64,000 bases of DNA from Paenibacillus tritici (GCF_013204885.1 NZ_JABMKX010000004.1:310001-374000); one strand, 5' to 3'. Shown: positions 22,006 to 31,407, counted from the stretch's first letter. Notes: generated by a model not told the origin, from the letters alone. A program made the numbers and translations.

Positions 22006-22200
22006 TACTTAACCACCTTTCTTAGCCCATGGAGGATCGGAATTAGTATTAATGATAATTTTAAACCTACAGGTTAATGTTGTAAAATCAAATACCGATA
22101 CCATCTGCGATGGAGAAGGAATATACGGGGCTGGGCGTAGGCAGATCATAGGCTCCATGGTATATTGAGTGCATTTAGTGGTTGTCAGGAGGGATACTGA

Positions 22201-22581
22201 ATGTTGAAGCATTCCGGCCGCAAGGCCGCCGAAGCCCCATATGCTATAGGTCTGAAGCGGATATATGAGCCTGCGGCGCCAGAGGACGGGTACCGGATAC
22301 TGGTGGACAGGCTATGGGCGCGCGGAATTACGAAACAGCAGGCTGCGATAGACGAGTGGATGAAGGAGATTGCTCCAAGCCCGGAGCTGCGCCGGTGGTT
22401 CGGCCACCTGCCGGAGCGGTTCGCGGTATTCAAGGACCGTTATACAGTGGAGCTGGAGGAGAATCCTGAATGTGTAAGACTTGCTGAGTCTATCCGGGAG
22501 CGGGCAGTTAAGCAGCAGGTTACGCTGGTCTATGCCGCGAAGGACCCTATCCATAACCATGCGAATGTACTTTATGAATGA
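22201..22581 (+). CDS. DUF488-family protein
   Basis: 126 residues with the family hallmark RILVDRLWARGITKQQAAID and the WFGH-F-Y core (RRWFGHLPERFAVFKDRY). Length matches the short DUF488 proteins. The biochemical function of the family is not established. The start has CAGGAGGGATACTGA directly upstream. It is a monocistronic gene ending at a strong shared terminator with hmp. Confidence 0.88.
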   Translation: MLKHSGRKAAEAPYAIGLKRIYEPAAPEDGYRILVDRLWARGITKQQAAIDEWMKEIAPSPELRRWFGHLPERFAVFKDRYTVELEENPECVRLAESIRERAVKQQVTLVYAAKDPIHNHANVLYE

Positions 22582-22595
22582 CTGATCTCCCGTTA

Positions 22596-22656
22596 AAAAG
22601 CACACGGGCCGCCTCCGAATCGTTAAGAATTCGGCAGGCGGCCCGTGTGTTTTTAT
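22596..22656. terminator. Bidirectional terminator between DUF488 gene and hmp
   Basis: CACACGGGCCGCC pairs with GGCGGCCCGTGTG apart from one bulged region, flanked by AAAAAG and TTTTT, so it should work in both directions. Confidence 0.92.
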
Positions 22657-22666
22657 TAAATCGGTT

Positions 22667-23857
22667 CTACGCGTTGCTTAGCTGAAGGGCGGGTCCGAAG
22701 AACTCGTAATGAATCTGCTCTTCCTTCATCCCGAGCGCCCGCAGTTCTCCGATCATCGCTTCCATGAAAGGAACAGGGCCGCATACGTAAGCATCTCCGG
22801 TAACATCTACATAGCTCTTCAGGATTTCGCCAGTGATGACGCCATCCGGGCCGCCGGAGTAGAAGGTTCTGGTCTGTACATTGCTCATGGCCGCAGCGTG
22901 TTTCTCAATATCCTTAACGAAAGCGGCGAGCGCTTCATTCCTTGCAGAATGCAGGAATACGGTCTTGCGGTCCGGTGTTACAGCTGCAACGGTCTCGAAC
23001 ATGCTCATCATGGGGGTAATACCTACGCCGCCGGAGATGAAGGCTACAGGTGTGGTTGCGGCCGTATCCAGCAGGAACTCACCGGCCGGTGCGCTTACCT
23101 CAACAGTATCTCCTTCATTCACCTGGTTATGGAGATAGACGGAAACCACACCATTCGGATCATTCGTCTCTTCACGCTTCACGGAAATACGGAATTCATC
23201 TGCCCGGGGAGCCTGCGACAGGCTGTATTGGCGGATCATGGTGTATTGCTCTCCGGGAATCAGCACACGGATCGAGATGTACTGGCCCGGCTTGTAATCC
23301 GGTACCCCTAAGCCGTCCGCCGGCTTCAGGTAGAACGAGGTGATACTGCCGCTCTCCTGAACCTTACGCACAACGGTAAAAGGCTTGAAGAAGTTCCAGC
23401 CATTGTCCTGTTCGCGCGCTTCCTTGTACATGCTGTCTTCGACGCCGATGAACGCATCGGCTATGACGCCATAAGCCGCTTCCCAGGCACTGAGGATCTC
23501 ATCCGTAGCTGCGTCGCCCAGCACTTCCTTGATGGCTTTCAGCAGGAATTCCCCGACAATCGGGTAATGCTCCGGCTTGATGCCGAGACTGACATGCTTG
23601 TGCGCGATCTGGACTACCGCCGGAAGGATGTTCTCCAGGTTGTCTATATGGACTGCTGCGGCGTAGACCGCATTGGCCAGTGCTGCCTGCTGGCGGCCTT
23701 GCGCCTGGTTGGCGTGGTTGAACACATTCAGCAGTTCCGGGTGGGCTTCGAACAGATTCCGGTAGAACACCGTTGTAATCGTAGTGCCGTGTTCCGCCAG
23801 GACTGGCGCTGTGGATTTGACAATGTCACGAGTGTGTTGTGATAAAATATCAATCAT
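22667..23857 (-). CDS. hmp: Flavohemoglobin, nitric oxide dioxygenase
   Basis: 396 residues, the usual Hmp length. The N-terminal globin (about 1-140) has the proximal histidine region IAHKHVSLGIKPEHY and the distal FYRNLF segment. The FAD domain has RQYSLSQAP, the NAD domain GGVGITPMMSM, and the C-terminus YEFFGPALQL. It converts NO plus O2 to nitrate using NAD(P)H in the cytoplasm and protects against nitrosative stress, which nitrate respiration produces. The gene is head-to-head with the NsrR-like regulator at 24436, the likely controller. The upstream 100 bp is very AT-rich, but no definite operator could be fixed. Confidence 0.96.
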   Translation of the reverse strand: MIDILSQHTRDIVKSTAPVLAEHGTTITTVFYRNLFEAHPELLNVFNHANQAQGRQQAALANAVYAAAVHIDNLENILPAVVQIAHKHVSLGIKPEHYPIVGEFLLKAIKEVLGDAATDEILSAWEAAYGVIADAFIGVEDSMYKEAREQDNGWNFFKPFTVVRKVQESGSITSFYLKPADGLGVPDYKPGQYISIRVLIPGEQYTMIRQYSLSQAPRADEFRISVKREETNDPNGVVSVYLHNQVNEGDTVEVSAPAGEFLLDTAATTPVAFISGGVGITPMMSMFETVAAVTPDRKTVFLHSARNEALAAFVKDIEKHAAAMSNVQTRTFYSGGPDGVITGEILKSYVDVTGDAYVCGPVPFMEAMIGELRALGMKEEQIHYEFFGPALQLSNA

Positions 23858-24109
23858 CCCCTCTCCATATATTACAAAATTAATATATACGCTTTTTAAG
23901 ATAAAAGATATATTTAAAATACCACTTTAACAAAATGGACAAATAATATGATATCCTCTGTAAAAAATATCACTTACTTGAGGCGAAACACGCTATCTTC
24001 TTCTTCGCTTGTTGGCTATACGTGCACAAGCCGGGATGTTAGATGGCGTGGTATAGTTGGATGGAGGGTATGGTTGGTTCCGTAGTTTCGACGGGAGGGC
24101 ATAACAGGT
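23858..24109. promoter_or_regulatory. AT-rich upstream region of hmp
   Basis: The first 120 bp upstream of hmp are strongly AT-rich, with the small dyad ATTTAAAAT near 23912, a plausible place for an NsrR- or ResD-type operator. No full consensus match is claimed. The rest up to 24109 holds nothing recognised. Confidence 0.35.
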
Positions 24110-24298
24110 GGATTTTCTCCACTTGCTGATCTCTGGAAGAGTCCTGGCTGGCCAGCAGATGGATAAACAGCACTTAATTATTCACGATTCATCCAAAGTG
24201 GCCCAATCGGCGTTATATAGATGCTGTTTTTTCACTTGCTTTCGTATAATCGGCAGAAATCGAGAAATTAAACTACCTTTTTCCACTTGCTTGTTTTG
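24110..24298. repeat. Dispersed intergenic repeat, copy B
   Basis: Homologous to 20095-20283 along about 190 bp. The shared hairpin arms are AAACAGCA and TGCTGTTT, and the right end TACCTTTTTCCACTTGCTTG is identical to copy A. It sits in the hmp-nsrR intergenic region and contains no gene. Confidence 0.75.
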
Positions 24299-24435
24299 TT
24301 GCTGGGGGACTTGCTCAACTTCCTTCTAGATTGGACGCTGTTTCTGTCCGTATGACATCGACTTGATGGAAGCCGCTGTTCGCGGCAGAAATCCGTTGAC
24401 AGCATTGCATTTGTAAACAGAATGGAGAGAAGAGA

Positions 24436-24972
24436 ATGAGGCTGACGTTATATACCGACTACTCCTTGCGCATCCTCATGTATCTCGGAGCGAAGCAGCG
24501 GGAAGAGCTGACTACTATACAGGATATCTCCAGTGCTTATGGCATCTCCAAGAATCATCTGATGAAGGTGTCGCATGAGCTCGGCAAGGCGGGTTATATT
24601 GAAACGGTCAGAGGGCGCGGGGGAGGGATCAGGCTGGCGCTTGCGCCGGAGACGATCAATATCGGGGAGGTCGTGCGCCGGATGGAGGATGATTTCTATC
24701 TCGTCGAATGCTTCCAGCCTGCAGGCGGCAGTTGTCCGATCTCCCCGGTATGCAGACTCAAAGGCGTGCTGAGCAAAGCCCTGAACGCCTATCTGCAGGT
24801 ACTGGGCGAGTATACGCTTGAGGATCTGTTAATGAATAGAGATGATCTGCGTGCCATTCTGCAGGAGAGCAGCAGCCATGCTACTCCCCGAACAGAAGAC
24901 GTTCCTCATCCCGGCTATGAATCGCATTCACTACCAGCAGCGCGTGGAATTGGTGAAGCACCGCAGGAGTAA
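24436..24972 (+). CDS. nsrR: Rrf2-family Fe-S regulator, NsrR-like nitric oxide sensor
   Basis: 178 residues. The N-terminal winged HTH (TLYTDYSLRILMYLGA, ISKNHLMKV, VRGRGGGIRLA) is Rrf2-type. Three cysteines in ECFQPAGGSCPISPVC give Cys-x7-Cys-x5-Cys, the spacing of Bacillus NsrR, which binds a 4Fe-4S cluster destroyed by NO. Its neighbour hmp is the standard NsrR target. The ordinary family length is about 145 residues; the last 35 residues have no family features and run 92 bp into the oppositely oriented hemerythrin gene. The start has ATGGAGAGAAGAG upstream. Confidence 0.88.
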   Translation: MRLTLYTDYSLRILMYLGAKQREELTTIQDISSAYGISKNHLMKVSHELGKAGYIETVRGRGGGIRLALAPETINIGEVVRRMEDDFYLVECFQPAGGSCPISPVCRLKGVLSKALNAYLQVLGEYTLEDLLMNRDDLRAILQESSSHATPRTEDVPHPGYESHSLPAARGIGEAPQE

Positions 24973-25297
24973 GCCCTTCTTCCGCCAGCATGGCTTTGAC
25001 ATCCTGTACGATGATCCGCAATAGCTCATGATCCCGCTTCAGCCGGATAACGGGTGCCTCCAGGTCCGGATTCTTCGCAATCATCTCCTGATAAAAGCCG
25101 TCTTCTTCCGCATCGGCATGGCTGAGAATCCGCGTCTCCCAGTACTCAATCAGGTGGTCCGCCGCCTGGCGGGCCACTTCGGCTTCCTTCATCTCCAGCA
25201 GTTCTTCCACTTCTTCTGTCTTGGCTACAGCACCGGAGAGCCCGCCCTGATGTATGGCATGATGGGCGTGCAGCTGGCGCAGTGAGGGTCCTGACAT
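24881..25297 (-). CDS. Hemerythrin-domain protein
   Basis: 138 residues, all-helical, with His and Glu in the spacing of a di-iron hemerythrin bundle: QLHAHHAIHQGG, ILSHADAEEDGFYQEM, LKRDHELL, and HQFHALLVVNAIHSRDEERLL. It probably binds O2 or NO, or handles iron. The start has GGGAGG 10 nt upstream. It is convergent with nsrR and overlaps its 3' end by 92 bp, and it is divergent from narG, so it belongs to the NO and nitrate neighbourhood. Confidence 0.78.
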   Translation of the reverse strand: MSGPSLRQLHAHHAIHQGGLSGAVAKTEEVEELLEMKEAEVARQAADHLIEYWETRILSHADAEEDGFYQEMIAKNPDLEAPVIRLKRDHELLRIIVQDVKAMLAEEGLTPAVLHQFHALLVVNAIHSRDEERLLFGE

Positions 25298-25404
25298 CCT
25301 TATTCATCCTCCCATGTATTGCACCTATAAGATTTCATATGTTCCACAGTATAACACATAGGGCTGCAGTGGAATTCCCGCTAAGAGCTTCCCCCGGGGA
25401 TAAA

Positions 25405-25568
25405 GAGGGAACTCCCTAATGGGGACCCCTGCCCGGCAGGTACCATGCAGAATCACAGCTTTTCTCCTCAGCGGGAAAGGCTTGTTTGCTGTGGGCTGAG
25501 ATCGAGGGAATTCCCGAGGTTCAATAGGTGTTTCCCTAATGGGAAGCGCGGCCGGGTAGATCCATAAT
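25405..25568 (+). promoter_or_regulatory. narG promoter with three NreC-like sites
   Basis: Matches to the staphylococcal NreC consensus TAGGG-N4-CCCTA: GAGGG-AACT-CCCTA at 25405-25418 (9 of 10), GAGGG-AATT-CCCGA at 25504-25517 (8 of 10) and TAGGT-GTTT-CCCTA at 25525-25538 (9 of 10). The last two are 21 bp apart. CATAAT at 25563-25568 is a good -10 candidate, placing the nearest site around -43. nreABC is encoded just downstream of narI. No FNR-type TGTGA-N6-TCACA dyad was seen. Confidence 0.65.
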
Positions 25569-25612
25569 GAGATTAATTGAATAGATTCGCGGAAAAGGAG
25601 TGTTCTGGATAC

Positions 25613-28600
25613 ATGAAGAAGAAATTCGGCCTTAACTTTTTTAAGCCGGTGGAGAGCTATTCCGGGAACTGGTCCATACTTGAAGAGAAAAATAGAGATT
25701 GGGAGAACATGTACCGCCAGCGCTGGTCTCACGATAAAGTAGTACGCACCACCCATGGGGTCAACTGTACAGGCTCCTGCAGCTGGAAGGTGTTCGTGAA
25801 GAACGGAATCATTACCTGGGAGAACCAGCAGATCGACTATCCGTCCTGCGGACCGGACATGCCGGAGTTTGAACCGCGCGGCTGTCCCCGCGGAGCCACC
25901 TTCTCCTGGTACGAATATAGTCCGCTGCGCGTGAAGTACCCTTATATCCGGGGGAAGCTGTGGCGGCTGTGGCAGACGGCGCTCCAGGAGCATGACAATT
26001 ATGTCGATGCCTGGGCCAGTATTGTGGAAGATCCCGGGAAGGCCAGCCTGTATAAGAAGGCGCGCGGCAAAGGCGGTCATGTCCGGGTAGCCTGGGACGA
26101 CGCATTGCGGCTGATCGCGGCACAGCTGATCTATACGATCCGTAAGTACGGTCCCGACCGTATCGCCGGGTTCACCCCGATTCCGGCCATGTCGATGGTC
26201 AGCTACGCTTCAGGTGCGCGGTTCATCTCGCTCCTGGGCGGTCAAATGCTGAGCTTCTATGACTGGTATGCCGATCTTCCTCCGGCTTCGCCGCAGATTT
26301 GGGGCGAGCAGACGGATGTCCCGGAATCCTCGGACTGGTACAACGCCGGTTACCTGATGATGTGGGGCTCGAACGTACCGCTTACCCGGACGCCGGATGC
26401 CCACTTCATGACCGAAGTGCGTTATAAAGGAACCAAGGTCGTGTCGGTAGCCCCGGATCTCGCCGAGAACGTCAAATTTGCCGACAATTGGCTGGCACCA
26501 AATCCCGGTTCGGACGCAGCGCTTGCCCAGGCCATGACGCATGTCATCCTGCAGGAATTCTACCAGGAACGCCAGGAGCCGATGTTCCTGAATTATGCGA
26601 AGCAGTATACCGACATGCCGTTCCTGATTCTGCTTGATCCCCATGAGGATCACCTGAAGGGCGGACGGTTCCTGCGGGCGAGCGATCTTGGAGATGCCTC
26701 CCCGCATTCAGACTGGAAGCCGGTCATCTTCGATGAGGCTACAGGTGAGATGATGGTTCCGAACGGTACGATGGGGCAGCGCTGGGAAGAGGGCAAGAAG
26801 TGGAACCTGATTCTGGAGCGGGAGGACGGCAGCAGGGTCGAGCCGGCCCTGACCATGGAAGGCCATGGGGAAGAATGGACGGAAATCGTGTTCCCGTATT
26901 TCGACAATGCCGGTAACGGCACGTTCAGCCGGATCATTCCGGCCCGGAAGATGAAGCTTGCGGACGGTACAGAACGTTATGTAGCCACCGTATACGATTT
27001 GATGATGAGCCAATACGGCATTAAGCGCAGAGACAGTCTGCTGAACGCCAAGGGGTATGAGGATGAACTGTCCCATTACACTCCAGCCTGGCAAGAGAAG
27101 ATTACCACCGTGAAGGCAAGTGTTGTCGTTCAGATTGCCCGTGAGTTTGCCCAGAACTCCATTGAGACGGGCGGGCGCTCCATGATTATCATGGGTGCAG
27201 GCATCAACCACTGGTTCAACAGTGATACCATCTACCGCTCCATCCTGAATCTGGTCGTACTGACCGCCTCCCAGGGCGTGAACGGCGGCGGCTGGGCCCA
27301 TTATGTCGGCCAGGAGAAATGCCGTCCGATTGAGGGCTGGTCAACCGTTGCGTTTGCCAAGGACTGGCAGGGGCCGTCGCGGCAGCAGAACGCAACCTCG
27401 TTCTTTTACTTTGCCACAGAGCAGTGGCGTTATGAGGAGAGCGGTACCGATTCACTGAAATCGCCGACAGGCGGGGATGTAGCTTACCAGCATCCGGCGG
27501 ATTACAACGTTCTGGCTGCGCGTCTTGGCTGGCTGCCTTCCTTCCCGCAATTTAACAAGAACAGCCTGCTGTTCGCCGAGGAAGCTGCGCAGCAGGGCAA
27601 GAAGACGAACAGTGAGATTATCAGCCACACCGTGGAAGAGATCACCTCGCGGAAGACACGTTTTGCTGTGGAAGATCCCGGCGCACCGGAGAACTTCCCC
27701 CGTTCCCTGTTCATCTGGCGCTCGAACCTGATCTCAAGCTCTGCCAAAGGCCAGGAATACTTCATGAAGCATTTGCTCGGAGCCTCGGACGGTCTGCTGG
27801 CGGAGCCGAATGAAGAGCAGAAGCCGGAGGAGATTGTCTGGCGCGGGGATGTGGAAGGCAAGCTGGATCTGATGGTGGCCCTGGATTTCCGGATGACGAC
27901 TACGCCGCTGTATGCAGATATTGTCCTGCCTGCTGCAACCTGGTATGAGAAAACAGATCTGTCGTCCACCGACATGCATCCGTTCGTCCATCCGTTCAAT
28001 CCGGCCGTGAATCCGCTCTGGGAATCCCGTTCCGACTGGGATATCTACCGCCAATTATCAGAGGTATTCTCCGAGATGGCGAAGTCGCAGCTCCCTGGCG
28101 TCTATAAAGATGTGGTGATGTCTCCGCTGGGCCATGACTCCATCAGTGAAATTTCACAGCCGATGGGTCTGGTCAAGGATTGGACCAAGGGCGAAGTGCC
28201 GGCCATTCCGGGTAAAACTATGCCGAACTTCACCATTGTGGAGCGGGATTACACCCAGATTCATGACAAATACACTTCGCTAGGACCGAATCTGGCAACC
28301 GGTAAGGCCGGCGCGCACGGCATCAGCTTCTCTGTCGCTGAGGAATATGAGGAGCTTAAGAAGATCAGCGGCGTGCATTACGATGAAACCATCAAAAACG
28401 GACTGCCGAAGCTGCAAACCGCCCGTCAGGCTGCGGATACCATTCTTCATCTGTCTTCAGCCACCAACGGCCGCGTCTCCCAGAAGGCCTATGCTGCGGC
28501 AGAACAGGATTCAGGTGTAGAGCTCCGCGACATCTCGGCAGACCGGGCCGCCGAGAAAATTACGTTCCAGAGTATCACCGCCCAGCCGCGCGAAGTGATT

Positions 28601-29287
28601 CCGACACCGGTATTCAGCGGCTCGAACAAGCAAGGGCGGCGTTATTCACCGTTCACTACGAATATCGAACGTCTCGTTCCGTTCCGCACCCTGACGGGAA
28701 GACAGCATTTCTACATTGACCATGAGATCTTCCAGCAGTTCGGCGAAGCACTGCCGGTCTATAAGCCGACATTGCCTCCGATGGTCTTCGGGCCGCGCGA
28801 CAAGGAAGTGAAGGGCGGGATGGATGCGCTGGTCCTGAGATATCTGACACCACACGGGAAATGGAATATCCATTCAACCTATCAGGACAACCAGCACATG
28901 CTGACATTGTTCCGCGGCGGTCCGACGGTGTGGATCAATAATGAGGATGCAGCAGCCCATGACATTGCGGACAACGACTGGCTTGAAGTCTATAACCGTA
29001 ACGGTGTCGTCACGGCACGAGCGGTTGTCAGTCACCGGATGCCCAGAGGCACCATGTTCATGTATCACGCCCAGGATAAGCATATTCAGGTGCCGGGCTC
29101 CGAGATTACGGATACGCGCGGCGGAAGCCACAATGCGCCAACCCGGATTCATCTGAAGCCAACCCAGATGGTCGGCGGATATGCCCAGCTCAGCTACGGC
29201 TTCAACTACTACGGTCCGATCGGCAACCAGCGTGATGTCTACGTAGCCGTCCGCAAAATGAAGGAGGTCAACTGGCTTGAAAATTAA
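25613..29287 (+). CDS. narG: Respiratory nitrate reductase alpha subunit, molybdenum-containing
   Basis: 1224 residues, close to E. coli NarG. The HGVNCTGSCSW segment and downstream Cys hold the FS0 cluster. WYADLPPASPQIWGEQTDVPESSDW contains the Asp that ligates molybdenum (longest stretch shortened here to its key part, ADLPPASP). PDAHFMTEVRYKG and the C-terminal molydopterin dinucleotide-binding domain are intact. It reduces nitrate to nitrite on the cytoplasmic side of the membrane using quinol electrons passed by NarI and NarH. The ATG at 25613 (MKKKFGLNFFKP) has AAGGAG upstream; a TTG at 25577 has no such signal. First gene of narGHJI-nreABC. Confidence 0.97.
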   Translation: MKKKFGLNFFKPVESYSGNWSILEEKNRDWENMYRQRWSHDKVVRTTHGVNCTGSCSWKVFVKNGIITWENQQIDYPSCGPDMPEFEPRGCPRGATFSWYEYSPLRVKYPYIRGKLWRLWQTALQEHDNYVDAWASIVEDPGKASLYKKARGKGGHVRVAWDDALRLIAAQLIYTIRKYGPDRIAGFTPIPAMSMVSYASGARFISLLGGQMLSFYDWYADLPPASPQIWGEQTDVPESSDWYNAGYLMMWGSNVPLTRTPDAHFMTEVRYKGTKVVSVAPDLAENVKFADNWLAPNPGSDAALAQAMTHVILQEFYQERQEPMFLNYAKQYTDMPFLILLDPHEDHLKGGRFLRASDLGDASPHSDWKPVIFDEATGEMMVPNGTMGQRWEEGKKWNLILEREDGSRVEPALTMEGHGEEWTEIVFPYFDNAGNGTFSRIIPARKMKLADGTERYVATVYDLMMSQYGIKRRDSLLNAKGYEDELSHYTPAWQEKITTVKASVVVQIAREFAQNSIETGGRSMIIMGAGINHWFNSDTIYRSILNLVVLTASQGVNGGGWAHYVGQEKCRPIEGWSTVAFAKDWQGPSRQQNATSFFYFATEQWRYEESGTDSLKSPTGGDVAYQHPADYNVLAARLGWLPSFPQFNKNSLLFAEEAAQQGKKTNSEIISHTVEEITSRKTRFAVEDPGAPENFPRSLFIWRSNLISSSAKGQEYFMKHLLGASDGLLAEPNEEQKPEEIVWRGDVEGKLDLMVALDFRMTTTPLYADIVLPAATWYEKTDLSSTDMHPFVHPFNPAVNPLWESRSDWDIYRQLSEVFSEMAKSQLPGVYKDVVMSPLGHDSISEISQPMGLVKDWTKGEVPAIPGKTMPNFTIVERDYTQIHDKYTSLGPNLATGKAGAHGISFSVAEEYEELKKISGVHYDETIKNGLPKLQTARQAADTILHLSSATNGRVSQKAYAAAEQDSGVELRDISADRAAEKITFQSITAQPREVIPTPVFSGSNKQGRRYSPFTTNIERLVPFRTLTGRQHFYIDHEIFQQFGEALPVYKPTLPPMVFGPRDKEVKGGMDALVLRYLTPHGKWNIHSTYQDNQHMLTLFRGGPTVWINNEDAAAHDIADNDWLEVYNRNGVVTARAVVSHRMPRGTMFMYHAQDKHIQVPGSEITDTRGGSHNAPTRIHLKPTQMVGGYAQLSYGFNYYGPIGNQRDVYVAVRKMKEVNWLEN

Positions 29288-30848
29288 AGCGCAAGTGGCA
29301 ATGGTAATGAATCTGGATAAATGCATCGGCTGCCACACCTGCAGCGTGACCTGCAAGACGACCTGGACGAACCGCAAGGGTGCGGAATATATGTGGTTCA
29401 ACAATGTGGAGACGAAGCCGGGCATCGGTTATCCGAAGCGCTGGGAAGACCAGGAGCTGTACAAGGGGGGCTGGCAGCTGCGCAAGGGCAAGCTGGAGCT
29501 GAAATCCGGCAATAAGCTGTCCAAGATCGCGCTTGGCAAGATTTTCTACAACCCCGACATGCCGGAAATGAAGGATTATTATGAGCCGTGGACGTACAAC
29601 TACGAGCATCTGACGAATGCAGGGGAGCAGAAGCATTCCCCGGTAGCACGGGCCCACTCTGCTGTAACGGGCGAGAAGATGGACCTGGAATGGGGACCGA
29701 ACTGGGAGGATGATCTGGCAGGCGCACATGTTACCGGGCCGCTTGACCCGAACATTCAGAAGATCGAGGAAGAGATCAAGTTCAACTTCGAGAAATCCTT
29801 CATGATCTATTTGCCCCGTCTGTGCGAACATTGTCTGAACCCGAGCTGCGTGGCGTCCTGTCCTTCAGGCGCGATGTACAAACGGGATGAGGACGGCATT
29901 GTCCTCGTGGACCAGGAGGCCTGCCGCGGCTGGAGATATTGTATGACAGGCTGTCCGTATAAGAAGGTGTACTTCAACTGGCAGACGAACAAAGCGGAGA
30001 AATGCACGTTCTGCTTCCCTCGTGTGGAGGCAGGTCTGCCAACGGTATGCTCCGAGACCTGCACCGGCCGTATCCGTTATCTCGGGGTGCTGCTGTATGA
30101 TGCCGACAAGGTGCTTGAGGCGGCGTCCACCCCGGACGAGAAGGATCTGTATAAGGCACAATGTGATTTGTTCCTGAATCCGCATGATCCGGAGATTATG
30201 GCTCAGGCCAGAAAAGACGGCATCTCCGAGGACTGGCTGGAGGCTGCCCAGAACTCGCCGGTCTACAAGCTGGCGATTGAGCACAAGCTGGCCTTCCCGC
30301 TTCACCCGGAATACCGGACCCTGCCGATGGTATGGTACGTCCCGCCGCTTAGCCCGATCATGAATTACTTTGAAGGCAAGGATTCGCTGAAGAATCCCGA
30401 TATGATCTTCCCGGCGATCGAAGAGATGCGTACGCCTATCCAGTACCTGGCGAACATGCTGACAGCCGGCGATACGGAGACTGTGAAGGAAGCTCTGCAG
30501 CGGATGGCGATGATGCGCTCCTATATGCGCGCCCAGTCCACCGGCCAGGAGTTCGATCTCAGCCGTCTTGACCGGGTCGGTATGACCGCACAGCAGACGG
30601 AGGAAATGTACCGGCTGCTCGCAATCGCCAAGTACGAAGACCGTTTCGTTATCCCGACCTCCCATAAGGAGCAGCACATGAACCCTTACCGTGCCCAAGG
30701 CTCAGCCGGTTACGGCAACGGGATGGGCGATATGGGCTCCGGCTCCGGCTGTGACGGCTGCGGACCGGCCAGCCCTTCCGGTGATGCCATGAAGACGGGC
30801 AAGGAGATGTATGAAGAGAATTTCTACGGGGGGATCTGGCGTGATTGA
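29277..30848 (+). CDS. narH: Nitrate reductase beta subunit, Fe-S electron transfer
   Basis: 523 residues. Cysteine clusters for four Fe-S centres are visible: CIGCHTCSVTC at the N-terminus, CEHCLNPSCVASC, CRGWRYCMTGC and CTFCFPRVEAG with CSETC. A tryptophan in CRGWRYC in place of a cysteine is the NarH hallmark that yields a 3Fe-4S centre. It starts at a TTG that has a perfect AAGGAGG 9 nt upstream and overlaps the narG stop by 11 nt, so translation is coupled. The C-terminal tail GSGSGCDGCGPASPSG is a Gly-Ser-Cys-rich extension. It passes electrons from NarI to NarG. Confidence 0.96.
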   Translation: MKIKAQVAMVMNLDKCIGCHTCSVTCKTTWTNRKGAEYMWFNNVETKPGIGYPKRWEDQELYKGGWQLRKGKLELKSGNKLSKIALGKIFYNPDMPEMKDYYEPWTYNYEHLTNAGEQKHSPVARAHSAVTGEKMDLEWGPNWEDDLAGAHVTGPLDPNIQKIEEEIKFNFEKSFMIYLPRLCEHCLNPSCVASCPSGAMYKRDEDGIVLVDQEACRGWRYCMTGCPYKKVYFNWQTNKAEKCTFCFPRVEAGLPTVCSETCTGRIRYLGVLLYDADKVLEAASTPDEKDLYKAQCDLFLNPHDPEIMAQARKDGISEDWLEAAQNSPVYKLAIEHKLAFPLHPEYRTLPMVWYVPPLSPIMNYFEGKDSLKNPDMIFPAIEEMRTPIQYLANMLTAGDTETVKEALQRMAMMRSYMRAQSTGQEFDLSRLDRVGMTAQQTEEMYRLLAIAKYEDRFVIPTSHKEQHMNPYRAQGSAGYGNGMGDMGSGSGCDGCGPASPSGDAMKTGKEMYEENFYGGIWRD

Positions 30849-31407
30849 TCTGATCAAACTGCATCATTATAAGCAATCCTTCGGTTATTTCGCCCTGCAG
30901 CTCATGTACCCGGAGAAGCTGGATTTCCATCCGGCTCTGCTGGAAGAGGCGTTTGACCCCCATCACCCGGGCTATGCCCATGTGCAGACCTATTGGCAGC
31001 AGATGCAGAGCTTCAGCCTGGAAGAGATTCAGGAGAATTATGCAGCTACCTTTGATTTCCAGAAGGACTGTGCGCTCTATATGACCTATTTCAAATTTGA
31101 GGAGGCCAAGGAACGCGGGCAAATGCTCGCCAAGCTGAAGCTTCTGTATGAAATGTTCGGCCTAATCATGCCGGAGAGTGAGCTGCCTGATTATTTGCCG
31201 CTGATGTGCGAATTTCTATATGCCGCGGAGTGGCTGGATATCCCAGGCGCGCCGGAGAACTTCCGGATGCTGATTGCGGTGCTGGAGGATGGCACGTATC
31301 ATCTGCTCACGGCGCTGGAGCGTAATGAAAGTCCTTATTATCACCTGGTTAGAGGTTTGCGTAATACCTTCAAAGCTTGTGCGGAACAGGAGGCCCTGAG
31401 TCAATGA
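30841..31407 (+). CDS. narJ: Nitrate reductase assembly chaperone
   Basis: 188 residues, TorD/NarJ-type all-helical chaperone (FGYFALQLMYPEKLDF, YLPLMCEFLYAAEWL). It is needed for insertion of the molybdenum cofactor into NarG before membrane attachment and is not part of the final enzyme. The GTG at 30841 is chosen: it follows GGGGGGA at proper spacing and overlaps narH by 8 nt. An ATG at 30811 is possible but its AAGGAG lies only 4 nt away. Confidence 0.92.
   Translation: MIDLIKLHHYKQSFGYFALQLMYPEKLDFHPALLEEAFDPHHPGYAHVQTYWQQMQSFSLEEIQENYAATFDFQKDCALYMTYFKFEEAKERGQMLAKLKLLYEMFGLIMPESELPDYLPLMCEFLYAAEWLDIPGAPENFRMLIAVLEDGTYHLLTALERNESPYYHLVRGLRNTFKACAEQEALSQ

Noticed and set aside
25298..25612. 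FNR-type operator at narG
   Set aside because: No TGTGA-N6-TCACA-like dyad was found; the palindromes present match the NreC consensus instead.
25325..30698. Antisense frames opposite narG and narH (up to 277 residues)
   Set aside because: They shadow strongly conserved coding sequence in a GC-richer region; no start signal or recognisable domain.
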